In this document: positions 32,749 to 40,629 of the stretch, in pieces
Layout of the letters: every line of letters begins with the position of its first letter
Position numbering within the stretch: position 1 is the first letter of the stretch
From: Candidatus Kuenenia stuttgartensis
GTDB lineage: Bacteria > Planctomycetota > JAKEIC01 > DYIT01
Assembly (NCBI GenBank): GCA_020723505.1
Contig: DYIT01000023.1
Span: forward strand, 7,279 to 50,837
Direction of reading: 5' to 3'
DNA length: 43,559 nucleotides
Notes under the pieces: generated by a model
Seen by the model: the letters and a program-made list of their open reading frames with translations, nothing else
The model's database searches: none
What the model was told of the DNA's origin: nothing
Program-made: the position numbers and the translations under genes

Positions 32749-33024
32749 GTGCAAGGAAGCAGGAATTTCCAGGAAAATGACGGCCCCAAGTGGGGCGCGA
32801 AAAGGGGGAATCCGCAGAAATACCAGGAGCAGACGAGGTGCAGATTCTGCAGGTCCAAGGAGGAAGTCGACTACAAGGACGTGCAGATGCTCAAGAAGCT
32901 CTGTACAGCCCGGGGCAAGCTGTTTTCGCGCAAAAGGTCGGGAAACTGCGCGAAGCACCAGCGCCTTGTCAAAAAGGCGGTCAAGTACGCCAGGTTCCTC
33001 GCGCTTCTTCCGTACGTGGGATGA
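32749..33024 (+). CDS. rpsR: Ribosomal protein S18 (zinc-binding form)
   Basis: 91 residues from a GTG start with AGGAGG upstream. The S18 core has CRFCRSKEEVDYKDV, LCTARGKLFSRKRSG and CAKHQR. The four cysteines (CxxC, C, C) form the zinc-binding C+ version of S18. A basic, glycine/asparagine-rich extension of about 28 residues precedes the core. It pairs with S6 on the 30S platform. Confidence 0.96.
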   Translation: MQGSRNFQENDGPKWGAKRGNPQKYQEQTRCRFCRSKEEVDYKDVQMLKKLCTARGKLFSRKRSGNCAKHQRLVKKAVKYARFLALLPYVG

Positions 33025-33060
33025 CGCTTCCCCAATGAAGGTTTTTCGGGAGACTTCCAG

Positions 33061-33540
33061 ATGGGCATAGAACTCATTCTCAAAAAGGACGTGCCCTCCG
33101 TGGGCAAGTTAGGAGAGGTGGTGTCGGTGGCGCCGGGATTCGCCCGTAACTATCTTCTTCCGCGCGGGCTCGCCGTGAAGATGACCGCCGCGAACGCGAG
33201 ACAGCTCGAGTTCGACGCCAAGAAGGCGGCTAAGCAGCGTGAAATCGAACTGGCCGAGATTCGCGCCCTTGCGAACAAGCTGGCGTCCGTCTCCTGCACA
33301 ATCGCCGCCAAGGCGAACGAGGAAGGGCATCTCTACGGGTCGATCGACGCCGGAATGGTCGCCGATGCCCTGAAGAAGGAAGGCTATGATATCGGGGCGA
33401 AAGCCGTCCAGCTGCCGGAGCCGCTCAAGGAACTGGGCGTTTTCAGCGTCAAGCTCGCCCTGGCGGAGGGCATCGAGGCCGAGATAAAACTCTGGGTGGT
33501 CGAGGACAAGGGCGAGGCGCAGGCTGCGGAAGGGGCGTAG
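33061..33540 (+). CDS. rplI: Ribosomal protein L9
   Basis: 159 residues with the full two-domain L9 layout. The N-terminal domain is MGIELILKKDVPSVGKLGEVVSVAPGFARNYLLPRGLA with its 23S-binding loop, then the long connecting helix (~45-75) and the C-terminal domain (LYGSIDAGMVADALKKEGYDI). L9 helps keep the reading frame. It ends 95 nt before dnaB in the usual rpsR-rplI-dnaB order. Confidence 0.97.
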   Translation: MGIELILKKDVPSVGKLGEVVSVAPGFARNYLLPRGLAVKMTAANARQLEFDAKKAAKQREIELAEIRALANKLASVSCTIAAKANEEGHLYGSIDAGMVADALKKEGYDIGAKAVQLPEPLKELGVFSVKLALAEGIEAEIKLWVVEDKGEAQAAEGA

Positions 33541-33635
33541 GCGGCGCGCAGGCCGGACCCCTGAGCGCACAGGCGCAATCAGGATGTGCGGGCCGCGCCG
33601 CAAAGAGCGCGGTCCTCTTGCTGGATGGGATTCAA

Positions 33636-35027
33636 ATGTCCGAACCCGACCGGGAACTCGCGGGTATCGATCCGGCGTCCCTGCCACCTCAGAGTCCCGA
33701 GGCCGAGCAGTCCGTGCTCGGAGCGATTCTCGAGGACAACGAGGCCCTCTTCAAGGTCGCCGGCAGGCTGCTGCCCGAGCATTTCTACGGGACGTCCAGC
33801 CGGGTCATTTACGAGATGATGCTCGAGATGGCCGAGAGCGACGAGAGAATCGACATCATACTCCTCAAAGACAGGCTCGACAGGAAGGGGTGCCTGGAAA
33901 AGGTCGGCGGGGAACTGGCCCTCGGGAACCTCGTGGGGGACCTCTATTCCGCGGCGAACATCGAATACTACTCCGATATAATCGTCGAGAAGGCGTTCCT
34001 GCGGAACCTGTCGCAGACCTGCGTGAACATACAGACGGGCATACACCGCGGGGGGATGCCGGCCCGGGAGCTCCGCGACTGGGGCGAGCAGCAGCTCTTC
34101 GAGGCGTTCCGGAAGTGGGAGGGGTCGGAGGTCGCGAGAATCAAGGACGTGCTGACCGAGACCATGGACGCGATTGAGGCGAAGCAAACCGGCAAGCACC
34201 TGGGCTCAGGCGTGCTGACGGGATACAACGACCTCGACGACGTCACGAACGGATTCCAGCCCGCCCAGCTCATCATCGTGGCCGCAAGGCCGTCCATGGG
34301 GAAGACGTCCTTCGCGTTGAACATCGCGGCCAACGTGGCGATTCGGCAGCGCAAGGGCGTGCTCGTGTTCAGCCTGGAAACGAGCAGGCTCCAGGTGACG
34401 CAGAACATCCTGTGCTCCTACGCCCGGGTCAACACGCAGGCGGTCTCGAAGGGGGTATTCGACCGCAACGTCTGGGACAGGCTGGTTGACGCGGCGGGCT
34501 ACATCTCCTCGGCCCCGATCTTCATCGACGACACCGCGGGCCTCTCGCTTCTTGCTGCCAAAACCCGCGCCAGGCTCCTCAAGTCCAAGGAGGACATCTC
34601 CATGGTCGTGGTCGACTACATGCAGCTCATGGAGGGGAGAAGGGGCAAGAACGACAGCCGGGAGCAGGAGATTTCCCACATATCGAGAGGCCTCAAGAAC
34701 ATGTCGATGGAGCTCGGAATACCGGTAATGGCCGTCGCCCAGCTGAACCGCTCCGTGGAGCGGCGCGACGACCACCTCCCCAGGCTGCACGACCTCAGGG
34801 AATCGGGCGCCATCGAGCAGGATGCCGACCTCATCATGTTCCTTCACAGGCCGGCCTATTACCTCTCCAAGGAGACCGAGGAGAACAGCGAGGAAAAGCG
34901 CAAGACCGACCTCATACTGGCCAAGAACAGGAACGGTCCGACCAAGACCCTCAACCTGACTTTCATGTACGAGTACCTCAAGTTCGAACCTGCGGCGCAG
35001 AAGAACGTGGAGCCCTTCGCGCGCTGA
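33636..35027 (+). CDS. dnaB: Replicative DNA helicase
   Basis: 463 residues from the ATG at 33636; a TTG at 33618 would add six. The N-terminal primase-binding domain is PQSPEAEQSVLGAIL to about residue 150. The RecA-like motor has Walker A ARPSMGKTSFALN, FSLETSR, Walker B VVVDYMQLMEG, QLNRSVERR and the DLRESGAIEQDADLI motif with the arginine finger region. There is no intein. It unwinds the lagging-strand template as a hexamer. Its TGA stop lies in the loop of a small GCGCGC hairpin (35019-35033). Confidence 0.97.
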   Translation: MSEPDRELAGIDPASLPPQSPEAEQSVLGAILEDNEALFKVAGRLLPEHFYGTSSRVIYEMMLEMAESDERIDIILLKDRLDRKGCLEKVGGELALGNLVGDLYSAANIEYYSDIIVEKAFLRNLSQTCVNIQTGIHRGGMPARELRDWGEQQLFEAFRKWEGSEVARIKDVLTETMDAIEAKQTGKHLGSGVLTGYNDLDDVTNGFQPAQLIIVAARPSMGKTSFALNIAANVAIRQRKGVLVFSLETSRLQVTQNILCSYARVNTQAVSKGVFDRNVWDRLVDAAGYISSAPIFIDDTAGLSLLAAKTRARLLKSKEDISMVVVDYMQLMEGRRGKNDSREQEISHISRGLKNMSMELGIPVMAVAQLNRSVERRDDHLPRLHDLRESGAIEQDADLIMFLHRPAYYLSKETEENSEEKRKTDLILAKNRNGPTKTLNLTFMYEYLKFEPAAQKNVEPFAR

Positions 35028-35060
35028 GCGCGCCTTACGGAATCATTTTAGGAGGAAGAC

Positions 35061-35768
35061 ATGGAACTCAGACATGCAGTGATTGCCGCGGTAGCTTTGT
35101 GCCTGCTCGTCCCGGCGGGCGGAGCCCTTTTCGCCGCCGAGGGGACCTCCCCGCAGGCTCCGAAAATCGGCTTCGTCAACCTCAAGGAGGTGTTCGAGAA
35201 GTACGAGCGTTCCAAGACCATGGAGAAGGAGATTGAGGCTTTCCAGGCCGAGGAGAACGCCAAGCTCGAGAAGGGCAAGAAGGAGGCGGACGAGCTCGAG
35301 AAGGAGCTCGACCTCGTGAGGAAGAATTCCAAGGAATGGTTCAAGATAAAGAGCGACATACTGCGCAAGCGCAAGGAACTCGAGACCGACGAGAAGCTCG
35401 CGAAGATGGAAATCACCCGCCGCCTTCTGAAGGCTACCGAGGAGATTTACGAGGATATCCTCAAGAAGATTTCCGACCACGCCTCTGCGCACGGCTTCGC
35501 GATGGTCCTTAAAATCGAGACCGAGAAGGTGGAATGCGACTCGCATACGGAACTTACGTTCAAGGTCAACTCCCGCGCCGTCCTCTACTTCAAGACGGAG
35601 TTCGAGATTACCAAGGAAATAATCGCCGAACTCAACGCCGCCTACGCCGGCACGAAGCCCGGCGAAGGCGAGGGGAAGAAGGAAGGCGAGGGGAAGAAGG
35701 ACGAGACGAAGAAGGACGACACCAAGAAGGACGACACCAAGAAGGACGAGGAGAAGAAGGACAAGTAG
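35061..35768 (+). CDS. skp: OmpH/Skp-family periplasmic chaperone
   Basis: 235 residues. A signal peptide (1-26, cleaved after LFAA) precedes KIGFVNLKEVFEKYERSK, the usual start of the mature Skp family. Two long charged helices form the tentacles (about 50-140). A short beta part with FAMVLKIETE follows. The last ~35 residues are a low-complexity tail of Lys/Asp/Glu/Gly units (TKKDDTKKDDTKKDE), longer than in E. coli Skp (161). It holds unfolded outer-membrane proteins on their way to BamA. It heads the outer-membrane end of the run, 8 nt before lpxC/fabZ. AGGAGG precedes the ATG. Confidence 0.88.
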   Translation: MELRHAVIAAVALCLLVPAGGALFAAEGTSPQAPKIGFVNLKEVFEKYERSKTMEKEIEAFQAEENAKLEKGKKEADELEKELDLVRKNSKEWFKIKSDILRKRKELETDEKLAKMEITRRLLKATEEIYEDILKKISDHASAHGFAMVLKIETEKVECDSHTELTFKVNSRAVLYFKTEFEITKEIIAELNAAYAGTKPGEGEGKKEGEGKKDETKKDDTKKDDTKKDEEKKDK

Positions 35769-35775
35769 GACGGAC

Positions 35776-37059
35776 ATGGAGTCCCGCCATACAATCATCA
35801 GGGAGGGGACCATGTCCGGCGCGGGCCTTCACACGGCCTGCAAGGTCAACCTCCGGTTCCTGCCGGCGTCGGACGGAGGCGGCATACGCTTCCGGAGGAC
35901 GGACCTCGACGGATGTCCGGTCATTCCGGCCTCGATAGACTACGTCGACGAGAGGCAGTCCCGCAGGACGGTGCTCTGCAAGGACGGGGCCGAGGTCCAG
36001 ACCGTAGAGCACCTGCTTGCCGCATGCGCGGGCCAAGGGATACACGATCTCGTCGTCGAAATCGACGGCCCCGAGGTGCCGAGCGGCGACGGCAGTTCCG
36101 AGGAGTTCATCAGGGCGCTGTCAGCGCTGGGAAGGAATCCCCTCCCGTTCGAGAGGAAACGCCTGGTTATCGAGCGCCCGGTCATGATTTCCGAGGGGGA
36201 TTGCACGGCCTGCGCGGTGCCTTCCCGGGACGGGGGCCTCAGCATTTCATACGTCCTGATGTACGACAATCCGCTCCTCAGGCACCAGACGTTCACGTTC
36301 GAGGACAAGCCCGGTCTTTTCGCGGCCGGGCCGGGCCGGGCGAGGACGTTCTGCATGGAGGAGGAGGTCGAGGTTCTCAGGAAGGCCGGATTCGGCAAGG
36401 GCGCGAACGTCGACAACACGGTCGTCGTCGCGCGGAACGGGGGAGTCCACGGGGGCGGGCTCAGGTTCGAGGACGAATGCGCGAGGCACAAGGTCCTGGA
36501 CCTGCTGGGCGACCTTTCGCTCGCCGGGGCGGCCGTGGAAGGCGCGATTTTCGCCAGGAAGAGCGGTCACAGAATCAATCACATGCTGGTGAAGAAGATC
36601 GTATCCTCGGCATGCGGAGCGGAAAGACCGGCGATGGACATCAATGAAATCAGGCGCATCCTTCCGCACCGCTATCCGTTCCTGCTCGTGGACAGGGTGA
36701 TTGAATCCTCCGACGACCGGGCCGTGGGGGTGAAGAACGTGTCCGCCGACGAGGACTTCTTCCAGGGCCATTTCCCGGGCGAGCCGCTGATGCCAGGCGT
36801 GCTGCAGGTCGAGGCCATGGCCCAGCTGGCGGGCGTCATCCTGCTCAAGAGCAAAAGCCGCCAGGGGCGCATTTCCCTTATTCTCTCGGTCGACGCGGTG
36901 CGGTTCCGCCGGACCGTGAGGCCCGGAGACAGGCTTGTAATCACGGTTTCGGCGGGCAAGGTGAAATCGCGGACGGCCGAGGTCTCGGCAAGGGCCGAGG
37001 TGGACGGCAGGCTGTGCACGGAAGCGGTTCTAAGGTTCATAATGGTGGACGAGGATTGA
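35776..37059 (+). CDS. lpxC/fabZ: Bifunctional LpxC-FabZ: UDP-3-O-acyl-GlcNAc deacetylase / (3R)-hydroxyacyl-ACP dehydratase
   Basis: 427 residues. LpxC covers 1-283: zinc ligands His79 (TVEHLLAAC), His238 and Asp242 (HKVLDLLGD), and the catalytic His265 (GHRINH), at the same numbers as in E. coli LpxC. FabZ covers 287-427: ILPHRYPFLLVDRV, His332 in GHFPGEPLMPG and Glu346 in LQVEAMAQ. LpxC is the committed step of lipid A synthesis, while FabZ dehydrates the same 3-hydroxyacyl-ACP pool that LpxA uses. Such fusions are known from Bacteroidota and the PVC group. The two domains meet with almost no linker. Confidence 0.97.
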   Translation: MESRHTIIREGTMSGAGLHTACKVNLRFLPASDGGGIRFRRTDLDGCPVIPASIDYVDERQSRRTVLCKDGAEVQTVEHLLAACAGQGIHDLVVEIDGPEVPSGDGSSEEFIRALSALGRNPLPFERKRLVIERPVMISEGDCTACAVPSRDGGLSISYVLMYDNPLLRHQTFTFEDKPGLFAAGPGRARTFCMEEEVEVLRKAGFGKGANVDNTVVVARNGGVHGGGLRFEDECARHKVLDLLGDLSLAGAAVEGAIFARKSGHRINHMLVKKIVSSACGAERPAMDINEIRRILPHRYPFLLVDRVIESSDDRAVGVKNVSADEDFFQGHFPGEPLMPGVLQVEAMAQLAGVILLKSKSRQGRISLILSVDAVRFRRTVRPGDRLVITVSAGKVKSRTAEVSARAEVDGRLCTEAVLRFIMVDED

Positions 37060-37161
37060 CCCTTGATTTCGCGGACGGCGGGGATATGCTAATGAATTCG
37101 GGAACAGGGAGCATTTGAAAGGAAACCGCCCGCCCGGGGGACCGGGGGGCTCGACAAGTAT

Positions 37162-37965
37162 ATGGCGGTCATCCATCCCACTGCCGTAGTCCATCCCTCC
37201 GCGAAAGTCGCGGAGAACGTTCAAATCGGACCTCACTGCTTCGTCGGGCAGGACGTGACGCTGGGAAAGGGCTGCGTCCTGATGACCGGGACGGTGCTCG
37301 ACGGCCGCACGGAAGTCGGATCCGACAACCGCTTCTTCCCTTACTCCGTCATCGGCACGGATCCTCAGGATCTCAAGTACATGGGTGAGGAAAGCACCCT
37401 GAAAATCGGGAACCGCAACACGTTCCGCGAGCACGTGACGATCCACAGGGGCACCGCCAAGGGCGGCGGAGTGACGGCAATCGGCGACGACAACCTGTTC
37501 ATGGCATGCTCCCACGTCGCTCACGACTGCACTATCGGCAACAACATCGTCATGGCCAACAACGTCCTTCTCGCGGGCCACATCACCATCGAAGACGACG
37601 CCGGCATTTCCGGAGCGGTCGGCATACACCACTTCACGACCGTGGGAAAAGCGGCGTTCGTCGGCGGCCTCACCAGAATCGTCAGGGACGTGCCCCCGTA
37701 CATGATTGTCGAAGGCAACCCGGCCCGGGTGCGCGGCGTCAACCTCGTGAAGATTGAAAGGCTCGGATTCGACGAAAACCGCGTCCGCGCGCTCAAGGAA
37801 GCGTACAGGACGCTCTGGAAATCCGAGAACAACTTCAACGGGGCCCTCGCGGACCTGGACTCCCGCAAGGATTTGACGGGCGAGGTCCGCTACCTCGTGG
37901 AATTCCTTCGCCGCACCGACACGGGCGAGCACGGCAGGGCCCTCGAAAGCATGAGAAGAATCTGA
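37162..37965 (+). CDS. lpxA: UDP-N-acetylglucosamine O-acyltransferase
   Basis: 267 residues, normal length. The left-handed beta-helix of hexapeptide repeats begins at IHPTAVVHPSAKVAENVQIGP. Characteristic pieces are IGTDPQDLKYMGE, CSHVAHDC with the catalytic His, GHITIEDDAGISG and MIVEGNPARVRGVN, followed by the C-terminal helices. It adds the first 3-hydroxyacyl chain to UDP-GlcNAc made by GlmU; LpxC then deacetylates the product. It lies 102 nt after lpxC/fabZ and ends the run. No lpxD or lpxB is in the window. Confidence 0.97.
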   Translation: MAVIHPTAVVHPSAKVAENVQIGPHCFVGQDVTLGKGCVLMTGTVLDGRTEVGSDNRFFPYSVIGTDPQDLKYMGEESTLKIGNRNTFREHVTIHRGTAKGGGVTAIGDDNLFMACSHVAHDCTIGNNIVMANNVLLAGHITIEDDAGISGAVGIHHFTTVGKAAFVGGLTRIVRDVPPYMIVEGNPARVRGVNLVKIERLGFDENRVRALKEAYRTLWKSENNFNGALADLDSRKDLTGEVRYLVEFLRRTDTGEHGRALESMRRI

Positions 37966-38080
37966 CCCTTCCGCCCCGCACCCGCGACTCCGCACTGATT
38001 AGCTCTTCAACCCTGATTACCTCATCGCCTGCGGCGGACAGGATCGAAGATTTCGACTCTACGAGTCTGCCGTCGCAAGG

Positions 38081-39265
38081 CTAATCGATTGCGCAGAGGA
38101 AGCACTTCAGGTAGCGGCTTTCCGGACATGCCGGACTGACGGGATGGTCCGGCGCCTGGCCGCGACGTTCGATGACGCGGATGTCCCGCCCTGCTTCGAT
38201 GGCGGCCTTCATCAGCATCCTTTCGAAATCCTGATCGCCCACGAGCCCGGAACAGGAGCAGGCCGCGAGGAGTCCGGGCCGCGCCAAGGCCTGCATCGCG
38301 AGCCGGTTCAAGGCCTTGTAGGCCCTGAGCCCGTCTTCGAGCCCGTCCTGCGAATGCACGAATTTCGGGGGATCGGTCACGGCGACATCGAAAGCCTCCC
38401 CGCTGGATGCTATCGCCTTGAGCTCGATTGAGGCGTCGGCGCGGCGGACCTCGACCATGCCCGCGGAATTGAGTGACGCGTTCCTCTCGGCGGCGGCCGC
38501 GGCGGCCTGGGAGGTCTCTATGCAGACCGCGGCCGATGCGCCGCCGCGCAAAACCGAGCAAAGGGCGAAGGCGCCGGTGTACGAGCAGACGTCCAGAATC
38601 CTCAATCCCGCAGAGAGCCCGGCGACCCTGAGGCGATTCTCCCGCTGGTCGTAGTAGAAGCCGGTCTTCTGCCCGCCTTCAAGGTCCACCTCGAACCGGA
38701 CGCCGTTTTCCATGATTTCCACCGGCGCCCCGGGTCCGCGACCCCTCAGAACGCCTTCGCGGGGGGCGAACCCCTCGAGTCCGGCGAAGTGGGGATCGGG
38801 CCTCGAGACGATGCCGGCGGGCGCGACTTCCGCCTCGAGGGCGTCCAGGATTTCATCGAGCCTGCGGTGCATTCCCGCGGTTCCGGCCTGCACGCAAAGG
38901 AAGTCGGCGTACCGGTCCACGACAAGGCCGGGAAGGCCGTCGCCTTCGCTGTGCACGAGCCGGTATCCGGTGGCCGCGTCGCAGACTCCGAGACGCTTCC
39001 TGAGACCGGCGGCCGCCCTGATCCTCCTCCTGAAGAGATCGGGCCCGATTTCCTCGTCCCTGTCCCATGCCATGATGCGAACCGCGATGCTGGACAGCCC
39101 GTTCCAGAACCCACGGCCCATGAATCCGCCGGAGGGGTCCTGGACGTCCACGACGTCGCCGGGCAGAAGCCCGGGCGATTCGGCCTGCACTGCGCCCCTG
39201 TACACCCACGGGTGCCTGTTCCAGAGGGGTTTCGCATGCCCCTTCCTGAGCCTTACGAACGGCAT
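38081..39265 (-). CDS. RlmI-type 23S rRNA (cytosine-C5) methyltransferase
   Basis: 394 residues from the ATG at 39265, chosen for its perfect AAAGGAGG and the fit to the family length (about 396); an upstream ATG at 39460 would add 65 unrelated residues. An N-terminal PUA-like domain has KPLWNRHPWVYRGAV. The central part has GYRLVHSEGDGLPGLVVDRY. The Rossmann methyltransferase has KTGFYYDQRENR, LDVCSYTGAFAL, VTDPPKF (motif IV) and SCSGLV with the catalytic-cysteine region. It methylates C5 of a 23S cytosine with S-adenosylmethionine. The 115-bp gap to lpxA holds only an imperfect hairpin (about 38027-38083). Confidence 0.9.
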   Translation of the reverse strand: MPFVRLRKGHAKPLWNRHPWVYRGAVQAESPGLLPGDVVDVQDPSGGFMGRGFWNGLSSIAVRIMAWDRDEEIGPDLFRRRIRAAAGLRKRLGVCDAATGYRLVHSEGDGLPGLVVDRYADFLCVQAGTAGMHRRLDEILDALEAEVAPAGIVSRPDPHFAGLEGFAPREGVLRGRGPGAPVEIMENGVRFEVDLEGGQKTGFYYDQRENRLRVAGLSAGLRILDVCSYTGAFALCSVLRGGASAAVCIETSQAAAAAAERNASLNSAGMVEVRRADASIELKAIASSGEAFDVAVTDPPKFVHSQDGLEDGLRAYKALNRLAMQALARPGLLAACSCSGLVGDQDFERMLMKAAIEAGRDIRVIERRGQAPDHPVSPACPESRYLKCFLCAID

Positions 39266-39523
39266 TCCGGCCTCCTTTCGAATGTCCGGGCGGATTATGA
39301 GGTTACCCGTTTCATCTACCGGGCGCCAGCGGCGACCGGAAGAAGCGGCGATGATGCTTGACACGGGCATCCGGGTCGAATACAAGATTTCGTCCCGCGT
39401 TGTTTCGTATTTGGAGTCGGAGCATCCGGAATCCGCATGCAGGATGAATCCGATGGACACGCCCGGACTGGGATGCCGGACAGGCGGCCGGGCGGGATGC
39501 GCATGCTTGGAAAGGAGCAGCCG

Positions 39524-40627
39524 ATGGGCGTCTTCATTCTGGGAGTCGGCTACTGCGGGTCGTTCCCCACGTCATCGGGGCTTAGCTACCGCGAACTCAT
39601 AGCCAGGGCGGCGGCGATGGCCTATCAGGACGCCGGGATATCCGCGGAGCAGGTCGACGGCGCTGTTTCCGTCGAGGAGGATTTCGTTTCCGGTTATTCG
39701 ATCGCGGACGAGTACTCGCCGGATCAAATCTGCATGGTCCGCAAGCCAATCTACACCGTGCCCGGGGATTTCCTCCAGGGGATAGGTTCGGCGGCCATGC
39801 AAATCAGGACCGGCCGATTCAGGACGGTCGCGGTCGAGTCGTACAGCAAGGCGAGCAACATCCTGACCAAGGACGAACTCCTGCATTTCGCATACGACCC
39901 GATATTCAACCGCTTCGGCGTGACTCCCCATTACCTGGCGGGAATCGAGATGCAGAGCTTCCTCGGAGCCACGTCGTTCACGGCGTTCGATGTCGCGGAG
40001 TACTCCTCGAAGAGCCGCTCGTCCGCCCTTTCGAACCCGCTTGCGCCGTACGCCTCCTGCGTGGACGCGGCGGACGTGCTCCGCGCCCGCCAGGTGGCGA
40101 GCCCTGTCACGGAGCTCATGATTGCCCGGCCGGCGGACGCCGCGATCGTGGTGGTGCTCGGATCGGACGAGGCGGCCCGGGCCTGCGCGCGCAAGCCAAT
40201 CCGCGTCTCGGGAATCGGCTGGGCGTCGGGAAATTCGGTCATAGAACGCCGCGACCACCGGATTTCGGCCGGAACCGCCGTCGCGGCCGACATGGCGTAC
40301 GAGGAGGCGGCGGTCCGGAACCCGGAGGAGGAAGCCGACGTGGCGTACGTATCGGACATCTACGCCCACAGGGCCCTCATGCACATGGAAGCCCTGGGGC
40401 TTTCCCAGGACATGCTTCCGAGGATCAATCCGGACGGCGGCGCCCAGGCCAACGGGGACCAGTTCGAAGCCACGAGCGGCGCCCGCCTGTTCGACGCTGT
40501 GCGCCAGCTGCGTGGCGAGGCCGGGGCCCATCAGGTCAAAGGCGCATGCCGGGCGATCGTCCAAGGATGGCGCGGAGTTCCGACCGACACCTGCGCGGTA
40601 GCGGTCCTGGAACAGGAAAGGAGCTAG
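39524..40627 (+). CDS. Thiolase-like protein lacking the nucleophilic cysteine
   Basis: 367 residues from the ATG at 39524 (AAGGAG upstream); open frame to 39437 is not needed. The fold is that of the SCP2-thiolase/lipid-transfer group: VFILGVGYCGSF, a first half with DAGISAEQVDGAV and GSAAMQIRTGRFRTVAVES. Where thiolases carry the nucleophile (C-A-S-G), this reads VPGDFLQG with no Cys. The last active-site loop is GGAQANGDQFEATSG, without the usual GHP. Such proteins can pair with a second thiolase-like subunit and a DUF35 protein; in steroid degradation the Ltp2-DUF35 pair is an aldolase. The next gene supplies exactly those parts two bases downstream. Confidence 0.8.
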   Translation: MGVFILGVGYCGSFPTSSGLSYRELIARAAAMAYQDAGISAEQVDGAVSVEEDFVSGYSIADEYSPDQICMVRKPIYTVPGDFLQGIGSAAMQIRTGRFRTVAVESYSKASNILTKDELLHFAYDPIFNRFGVTPHYLAGIEMQSFLGATSFTAFDVAEYSSKSRSSALSNPLAPYASCVDAADVLRARQVASPVTELMIARPADAAIVVVLGSDEAARACARKPIRVSGIGWASGNSVIERRDHRISAGTAVAADMAYEEAAVRNPEEEADVAYVSDIYAHRALMHMEALGLSQDMLPRINPDGGAQANGDQFEATSGARLFDAVRQLRGEAGAHQVKGACRAIVQGWRGVPTDTCAVAVLEQERS

Positions 40628-40629
40628 CC

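Noticed and set aside
39266-39460. 65-residue N-terminal extension of the rRNA methyltransferase
   Set aside because: The ATG at 39265 has AAAGGAGG and gives the normal family length; the extension is unrelated.
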